A DNA stretch of 64,000 nt from positions 434,001-498,000 of the forward strand of contig JABMLP010000019.1 in assembly GCA_013176395.1 (NCBI GenBank), given 5' to 3'. The position numbers and the translations under genes are program-made. The notes under the pieces are model-generated. The model ran no database searches. It worked only from the letters and a program-made list of their open reading frames with translations, and was not told the DNA's origin. Shown here one piece after another: positions 57,294 to 64,000 of this stretch. Source of the DNA: Venturia oleaginea. Lineage: Eukaryota > Ascomycota > Dothideomycetes > Venturiales > Venturiaceae. Positions within the stretch are counted from its first letter, which is position 1; each line of letters starts with the position of its first letter.

Positions 57294-58377
57294 CGCTAGG
57301 ATGGATGATGGATCGTCGAGATGTTGGGTATAACAAATTAACGTAGCACTCGGCACAGACACAGACAAAAACCGATAGTTCTGAGCACAGTGAAAAGATT
57401 GCAGTCGGAAATTTGAGTTGAGATGAGGAAGACTCTTGGAAAGTTTAAAAGATCGAGGAAGTGACAATGCTCTCACCTCAACCCGGGCGAACAGCAGTTT
57501 ATAGCCAAACCAAACCGAATCCATCAATCCCCTTCAAGGCGCCAACGGCTTACCCGCCTGTATGGTACAGCCAATGGTGCTTTCCTCAAGCGGGAACAGC
57601 TTTCGCATATCCCGCGAAAGAAAAGCAGACTACCAATACTCGCATGGGGAAACGGGCATGTCTCGTGGTACCAACTGTGGTTAACCGATTTATCTAGCTC
57701 CGTGATGGCAGATCTCCTTGGCTCGACCCGGATGGACCCCAGGAGCGCATCAGCACTACCCGTGCACACTACGCCTCCATATTCATCCCCAATCCACGAG
57801 TAGCTCTATGATCGACTATGAGACATCTCCACGGCAGACTGCTTAAGAAAGGTACCATGTCGCTGATTATAGGAGTAATCAAAGACTCAACTCCACCATC
57901 AAACTTATTTCGTGCTGGTGTTTACATGGCAACGTTATCTTTAGGTGGATAACACTCCTACAACGATTCACCACGCGCTTCGACCGACAAATATTAATAT
58001 CGACAATGTTAATAATTGGAGGCCACTTTCTGCAGAGACACTTCACTATAAGATGTCGGACGAATCAACCAACAATCCTCAACCAGCGAGCGACTCGGGA
58101 TCCGCATACAAATATTTACAACCTCTGAGCGAGTGGAAGCCTGGCTTCAAGTAAGTTAGGTCTAGATTTTTCTCAATTGAATCAAAACTACAAGCAATGG
58201 CGTTTTATTGCTTTAAGCGTCAAGTAGGAATCTTTGACCCTTTGAACAGGTGTAGCAAACGTCGAGGTTCTTAGTCAAACAAGGCCCGCGGAGGCGGACA
58301 TCGTCGTGAGCATCATAACGATCCGTCAAACCAATTTCTGTAAATTCGCCGCCATCGAAAAGTATAACTTCTAATTA
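57294..58377. other. Stretch with an orphan first exon
   Basis: An ATG at 58053 opens MSDESTNNPQPASDSGSAYK then LQPLSEWKPGFK followed by a GTAAGT donor at 58151. This looks like a first exon, but no matching second exon is found before the transposon at 58378. The downstream part may have been displaced or lost. Confidence 0.35.
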
Positions 58378-59097
58378 ACGTATTCGATCACCCAACCCGT
58401 CAGATCACCCAACCGGTCCAAATTTGCTAAGAGCCCAACTACTCTTCTTATTCTACTATGTCTCAACAACGTAATGAGTTACTACTCCAACACGAAGGGA
58501 GAATTCAGCTTGCAATTCAAGCTTTGAATACCGGCCAACTCCGAAGCCAACGGGCTGCTGCGAGCGCCTTCAACGTTAAACAACAAACCCTCTCCGATCG
58601 CATCAGAGGAGTTCCATTTATCCAGTTACTGCCCAGGCAGGCTTTTCCCAGCTTGTCAAGGGCGCTGAATTGATACTGCACCAAAACGCTCTACTTGTTG
58701 CGCGCAACCGCGAGCTTGAAGAGCAATTGGTAGTAATGACGAAGCGAAAATGGCGCAAAAGGAAGTGGATCCAGCAAGGTGGTACTATAGAGTATGGGAC
58801 TGCAGCAGCGCAGGTAGCTGCAGAGGCGTCTGTAGCGCCTCAGGGATCGAAGAAGGCTCGTAGAAGGCTCGTGGTAGTGGTGATCAAGAAAAAGCCCGAC
58901 CAACTCAACGGCGCTGTGGGAACTGCGGCGCAACTGGGCATAATGCGCGAACTTGTAAAAAAGATATCCAGATATCTTCTGAATCAGATAGCAGCACGAC
59001 GGACTTAGAATCTATTGTTAATCGCGATGAAATTGAAGAGTCGTAATATAAGATGGTCGTGCCAAGAAATTTTGACCGGTTGAGTGATCGAATACGT
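58378..59097 (+). mobile_element. Internally deleted Fot1/pogo-type DNA transposon
   Basis: Inverted ends ACGTATTCGATCACCCAACC (left) and the complement of ACGTATTCGATCACTCAACC (right) are flanked by TA on both sides (58376-58377 and 59098-59099), the target duplication of pogo/Fot1 elements. Inside is the transposase N-terminus (58458-58673, HEGRIQLAIQALNTGQLRSQ, a psq helix-turn-helix). It is followed directly by the far C-terminus, LILHQNALLVARNRELEEQL and a zinc knuckle CGNCGATGHNARTC, in shifted frames. The whole DDE catalytic domain is absent. It is a non-autonomous copy with preserved ends. Confidence 0.85.
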
Positions 59098-59584
59098 TAC
59101 ATAAAATACAAAAATAGACCAACCAAGAAAATGCACCAAAAGACATCCAACATAATGAAAATGGCCGAAGCACCCAGCCAAATATTGTTTTAAAAATGGC
59201 TTCCATGTTCTGACCGGTTTCAGGGGTCTGGAAAAGCTCAACACCAGCAGTCCAGCACCATCAGCCGATGCCTCTTTCACGCATGTCAGCTGGTGCCTCT
59301 AATCTTGACACCAGAATCCTCATTCAGTTTTAGTCTGAACTCTTGGATGGTCATCGATACAGCTCCAGAATGGATGCATGTTCAATGGGTCGTTGCGGTA
59401 ATATGAATTGTTACATCGACTTTGAGGCTGTCGTCCGCTCGGATGTCCTCATTAGCACCTTGTTACTGGCTACGATCCTTCTTCGATGTGCTGCGCTATG
59501 TCCTATTCCAGGTCTAGGGGTTGTTGTGGTCCTATCATGCCGAATCCGGCTTGAATCATTTCAAGGCCCTCATCTCGAATGACT

Positions 59585-60332
59585 TCATGTACGCCCTTTC
59601 CTGCTAGCTGCGCAGCAAACTCTGCGCGTTCATTGCCCTCTACTCTAGAATAACCAGGGACTCAACGGACTTCCACCTGAACACCAATTTGACGAAAATA
59701 TTTTGTGATCGAGTGATCAGCTTCCGCGTAAATAGGTCACCACGAAGCAATGTATCCTCTTATTAATGCTTGATTGCTAAGCCTTTTCAATTGGGGAAGA
59801 GTTTGCTGGCTGTCTGTAGAGATGGTTATCGTATATCCTTGCGTTTCGGGAACCATTTATGATTTTCTCAAGTCCCAGGGAAGCGCAATTACGAATGCTT
59901 CTGCGACTACGATATATTCAGATCTGTCGACGTCGGGATCACCCTTGAGACGATAGAGCTGTCTGTTCCATATTTTCCACGTTTCGTACATCTGGTAGAC
60001 AACGGCGGCTCCGAATTCTTTTGAACACGAGAACCGTTTTGATCCTCGACAAGAGAGAAAGCAGAACCATTCGTGAACAAGACCAATCTATTAGGGATTG
60101 GTGGGGAGAATGTCGAGGCTGTGGTGATGTCGTCTTCTCTTGATTGTACAATGACGTTACCAAAGAAGTTGTACTCGGTGATGAACTGTGACAAAGCTAG
60201 CTCTCCTTGATCGTTTGCCTTTTTGGTGTAATTCTGTGAAAGAATTTTTTCTGGCGCTTCTTGCGAGCCGCTATTTTTTTGTAACGCCTTTCCGGCCTTG
60301 CACGTTAGCAAAATCGGGAAAAATTCAATCAC
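59585..60332 (-). mobile_element. Relic of a non-LTR retrotransposon RNase H domain
   Basis: The minus strand carries RNase H pieces in order: PIPNRLVLFTNGSAF (about 60085), after a frame change SEYIVVAEAFVIALPWDL, YTITISTDSQQTLPQLKRL, IRGYIASW, and VPGYSRVEGNERAEFAAQLA (about 59600). TAA near 59857, TGA near 59735 and TGA near 59665 interrupt it; the last two stand where Trp (TGG) is expected (VRWVPG). This is the terminal part of a LINE/Tad-like pol. Upstream reverse transcriptase sequence was not found. Confidence 0.7.
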
Positions 60333-60551
60333 AACCAGAACAACGTACTTTTTGAAGATTGAATTCTGAATTGAAACCCTCCATTACTGTATTTTATTTC
60401 CTTCCATACCTCCTCGCCCCTTCCCCTCTCCACCTCCCACCTCCCCCAAAAATCCCCCCCACCATCAACCTCGGCCAAAAAAAAAAGGGCTTCAGCTGAC
60501 TTGTACAGAAACGTCGTTTAGGGCGGGGGTCTATAGAAACATAGCCCACTG

Positions 60552-60806
60552 TTAAACCAGGGACCGGATCGTTAGCAATATTCTCTTCCTAAAACCATGT
60601 AGGATACGGATGGAGTAGATCAAATAGGAAATATAGGCAGCGTACCCGAGAGGTGCAGCGTTGCAGAAACCTTTTTGCGGATAGCAGTATCTTAAGCATT
60701 GGGATGCTTTAGTACAAGTTGGTACTTAACGCTTAGCTAGGTCTTCGGTTGGGGCGGCAACAGAAAGCGAGAGGAGGGTAGAGATTATTAAGGTTGTAAA
60801 TTGCAT
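60552..60806 (-). pseudogene. Secreted cysteine-rich peptide precursor with in-frame TAA
   Basis: ATG at 60806 begins MQFTTLIISTLLSLSVAAPT, a strong signal peptide, then EDLAKR, a Kex2-type cleavage site. TAA at 60726-60728 follows immediately. The same frame continues with VPTCTKASQCLRYCYPQKGF then C, giving spacing C-x5-C-x3-C-x6-C, and stays open to 60552. Prepro organisation plus four spaced cysteines suggests a small secreted peptide that lost one codon (CAA to TAA). A GTTAAG at the stop could instead be an intron donor, in which case the mature part differs. Function unknown. Confidence 0.4.
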
Positions 60807-61395
60807 TTTGGTAGCGATCGTTGTGGATGGATAATTATGTTGAAGAATTTTAGTGAATAGAGAAGAGAACGTAGATGTTAGGTATTAAGTAGTCGAGAGA
60901 GGATATATAAGATATGAAAGGAAGATGAATGGAGGTGTGAAAAATTGTAGATCTTCGGCGGCCACCAAGCATGAGTCCCAAACGTATCTGAGGTTCGTCT
61001 GAGCAACGATTTCTTCACTGTCGCCAGCGGGAAAGTAATTTATGTCATCCTCACGCATAGTTAAAACCAGTTTATCATCCGAAATCTAAGATCAATATCG
61101 CTGAGATTCTGGCACTTCGATTTTGCTGTCTGCAAGGAATCTATCCATGCCGATCTCGTATCAGAAGCATCGTTTTCGAAAAATGCCTTCAAAGCGTCGT
61201 TGTGCTTGCGCAACTCAGCTGTCCCGGACCCCGTCCGAAGCTGCTGCCTGACAACCTGTATTCGTGCCATATCTTGATGAATACAGGCAGCTTCTATGCC
61301 AAGCTGGAGGACACGTATACGGGACCAATATGAGATTTGGAGAAAAATAGGCTGCAAACTGGCATGGCGGTTATGTAGCGCCGGGTGAAGGTTGC
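60807..61395. other. Promoter of the secreted peptide and an unresolved minus frame
   Basis: A TATA-like GATATATAAGATATG at about 60902 precedes the peptide gene. A minus frame at 61061-61399 (IEAACIHQDMARIQVVRQQL, DTRSAWIDSLQTAKSKCQNL) lies directly after the small coiled-coil gene and could be its continuation through an unseen splice or a separate short gene. Confidence 0.35.
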
Positions 61396-61708
61396 TCAAG
61401 TCGTGGTATTGCTCCTCTTGTCTTCAGTAGACTCGACTTTCTCTTTGCTGGACTCGGCTTTTTCGTTGATGGTACTTTGGTTGGCCTCGGCACTAGCCAA
61501 CAACTCGTCGATTTTCTTTTCGAGAGAGGAAAGATGGTTTTCAAGTGCCGTTGCTGTCTGCTCCCCTCGTTGCAGCTCTTTGAACGCCTGGACGAATATG
61601 ATCATTTAGCAGTGTTGGATGAAGAAGAAGTGAAGAACGTACCTTTGCAAACTCAGCCTGAGGGTCTTGCTGGTCAGTGCCAGCTCCGTTCTGATCCTTT
61701 GCCGCCAT
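61396..61708 (-). CDS. Small conserved-looking coiled-coil protein
   Basis: Predicted complement(join(61396..61587,61643..61708)), 85 aa; the 55-bp intron ends in CCAG. Sequence [20 protein letters not shown] then a heptad coil ([30 protein letters not shown]) and an acidic/Ser tail. I do not recognise the family. It is divergent from PAN1, with only 163 bp between the starts. Confidence 0.55.
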
Positions 61709-61871
61709 TGTGTCGTCGCTGTTGTTTGAGGAATTTGAGATGATCCCGGCGGTTGCTTTCGCGTCACACACGCTAGACACGACAGACAGCTTTCTCCCGG
61801 GTGCCGACCTTCATCCATCAACTCCCACTGATTATTGCTTAGAGACGACAGCCTGGACTGGGCCTGCCATC

Positions 61872-64000
61872 ATGTACTCCAATTCCAGCAGCTTCCTCGG
61901 CGGCGGCAATTCGCAGCGGGGCCAGCCCCAGCAGTCGCCCTTTGGCCAGCAACAACCAAGCTCCTTTCCACCCGGCCAACAGCAGCAACAGTATGGAGGC
62001 CAACAACCACCATTGCAGAACCAATACACGGGCATGCCCCCCCAACAGCAGCAATATGGACAACAGCAAGCCTATGGACAGCAACCATTGCAACAACAGT
62101 TCACGGCCTATCCGGGTCAGCAACCACAGCAGACTGGCTATGGACAGCAGCCTCCAGCCCAGCCGAACAGCTTTCAGCAGCCGCAGCCTACTGGATACCA
62201 GCAACCTGCCTCATATCAAGCACCTCAGCAGACGGCATTTCAGCAATCCTCGTACCAAGCTCCCCAGCAGAGTCAATCCCAGCCAACCGCGGAAGCTCTG
62301 CGACCACAGATGACCTCTGCTCAAATGGCTGATTCGTTTCGAGGCGTCTCCTCTCAACACCCTCCTCTTCCTCCAAAACCCGCTGGATCTAAGATCCCGA
62401 ACATTCGCTTGTCATTTATAACAGCCCAAGATCAGGCGAAATTCGAGCAATTGTTCAAGTCGGCAGCTGGTACCGGACAGGCGTTATCAGGAGAGCAAGC
62501 TCGGGATATCTTGCTGCGTTCAAAGCTATCCGGGAGCGATTTGGGAGCTATCTGGTATGCCCGAAGGAGGACTCTCAATTGATTTATGCTGACTATATTC
62601 AGGCAGCTCGCCGACACTACCAAGTCTGGACAGCTTTTGTTTCCAGAATTTGCTCTTGCCATGTACCTCTGCAATTTAGTCATGAATGGCAAGGGAGTCC
62701 CCAGCTCACTTCCAGAAAGAGTGAAGAACGAGGTTTCGAGCATGGTGGACATAATATCGTTCGGCATTGCAGATGACGGGCCAGGAAAACCATCGCGACC
62801 GACAAATGTCCCAGACTTCGATGCCCCATTATCGCAAAGCTCGAGCTCGTTACCAACGATACAACAACCTGTGCCGCAACCGAACAATCAGCAAATCCTG
62901 GCACAATTGACCTCGCAACCTACTGGAATGATGCCACAAATTCCCGGCTATCCGAGCCAAGCTGGATTTCAGAGTCAGCCCACAGGTCTTCAGCCTCAAG
63001 CTACGGGATACCCGCAAGCCGGAGGATACACTGGGCCACGACCTCCAATGCCGCCTATGCCTTCAGGATATGGATCAAACCTTGGTCCTCAGCCAACAGG
63101 AATGGGAGGAATTGCTGCGCCTCTCAATGCTCAGCCAACAGGCATGCCTGGACAATGGGGTCTTGTGAACGCTCCAGCTTCTGGTTTGCCAAACCTTGAG
63201 GCTTTAACAGCTCGCATGATGCCGCAAGCAGGCCGCGAGGGAGGATTTACTACGACTGGTCTTAGCGGAAACGCCAATGTGCCGTGGGCGATCACGAAAG
63301 ACGAAAAGCAGCTATATGACGGTGTTTTCAAGAAGTGGGATGGCTTTGGTCGAGGTTATATACTTGGAGAGCAGGCGATTGAGGTCTTCGGACAGAGTGG
63401 ACTGGAGAAATCAGACTTAGAAAAGATATGGACATTGTCCGACCCCAACAACAAAGGCCGCCTCAACTTGGACGAATTTGCAGTCGCGATGCATTTGATC
63501 TACCGAAAGCTAAACGGGTATCCTGTACCCAATCGTCTACCCGCAGAACTGATCCCGCCTTCGACCCGCAACCTTAACGAGTCACTTGGTAGCATGAAGA
63601 ACTTGCTATCTCGAGATGCAGAAGAGCGCAAACGAACTGGTGCTTTTCTGCAGCCTCAGAAGACTGGTGTTAGCTACCTAAAAACTCACTCTTTCCGCCA
63701 GGGAACTCCTGTTGGGTCTGGTCGCGCGGATGCAACTGTTTTCCGCAACAACGACGAGGATATAGGATACAAATCCAGCGCAAGACATCGCGTTCGTGAT
63801 GCTGGCGGACGAACACCATCACCCGCTCCCTCGGGCTCTTCCGTATCTGGGCTCGACGATGACATCTCGTTGGACAAATTGAGGAAAATGATTAATGAGA
63901 AGCAGGTCTTGCTTCAAGCCATTGATTTCAACGACGAGAATCAGGCTGAAGAAGATGACACTCTGGATCGTCGGGACAAACGAGATGCAGAAGATCTATT
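61872..64000 (+). CDS. PAN1: Actin cytoskeleton-regulatory protein Pan1 (Eps15-like), partial
   Basis: Predicted join(61872..62554,62603..64000 and beyond), at least 693 aa; the window ends inside the gene. The order is a Gln/Pro/Tyr-rich start (FGQQQPSSF), then EH domain 1 at about 180-270 ([37 protein letters not shown] across the splice). A PTG/Gln-rich linker follows, then EH domain 2 at about 450-550 ([40 protein letters not shown]). The start of the coiled coil is at the edge ([20 protein letters not shown]). Pan1 with End3 and Sla1 drives Arp2/3 actin assembly at endocytic sites; EH domains bind NPF motifs. Confidence 0.92.

Noticed and set aside
1..64000. Bacterial-type systems (CRISPR, operons, prophage) and tRNA/rRNA genes
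   Set aside because: No spaced direct-repeat array, no polycistronic layout and no cloverleaf or rRNA sequence was seen; the gene structure is plainly fungal.

Overview
The window is nuclear DNA from a filamentous ascomycete (Pezizomycotina). The evidence is genes with several short introns of about 43-230 bp and GT..AG ends, fungal families such as KIN28, BET2, EAF1, MAK11, PAN1 and mitoribosomal mS41, small secreted cysteine-rich proteins, F-box-like proteins and a Fot1/pogo-type transposon. A leotiomycete is my best guess, without firm proof. I found no rRNA, tRNA or CRISPR array.

Conserved blocks: 1-3 kb holds an F-BAR/DEP/RhoGAP protein. 10-12.3 kb holds mS41 and the TFIIH kinase KIN28, divergently transcribed. 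19-27.2 kb holds a second RhoGAP, the Rab geranylgeranyltransferase beta subunit BET2 and a zinc-finger protein. 41-49.3 kb holds metabolic genes: a secreted alpha/beta hydrolase, a GH2 glycosidase and a two-domain dienelactone-hydrolase-like protein. 50-57.3 kb holds EAF1 (NuA4) divergent from MAK11, plus an F-box-like gene. 61.4-64 kb holds a small coiled-coil gene divergent from PAN1, which runs off the right edge.

Accessory blocks: 3.4-9.7 kb, 13-17 kb, 28-41 kb and 57.9-60.9 kb are low in intact genes and rich in decayed ones. They hold four coiled-coil loci with nonsense codons or frameshifts, a broken NFX1-type zinc-finger helicase, a DUF7924-like gene with one in-frame TAG, two small secreted cysteine-rich genes each interrupted by one TAA, an unidentified pseudogene, a hairpin-ended MITE, an internally deleted Fot1/pogo transposon with intact ends, and an RNase H relic of a non-LTR retrotransposon.

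A recurring theme is that otherwise open frames are cut by single TAA or TAG codons where CAA or CAG would fit, and by TGA where TGG is expected. All three are the changes expected from repeat-induced point mutation (RIP, CpA to TpA on either strand). The most interesting candidates are this nonsense-peppered paralogue set, the casein-kinase-1-like gene (DIG in place of DFG) divergent from the DUF7924-like gene, a gene with an H4-like histone-fold pattern, and two enzyme-family proteins that lack their usual key residue: the RhoGAP arginine finger and the dienelactone hydrolase nucleophile.
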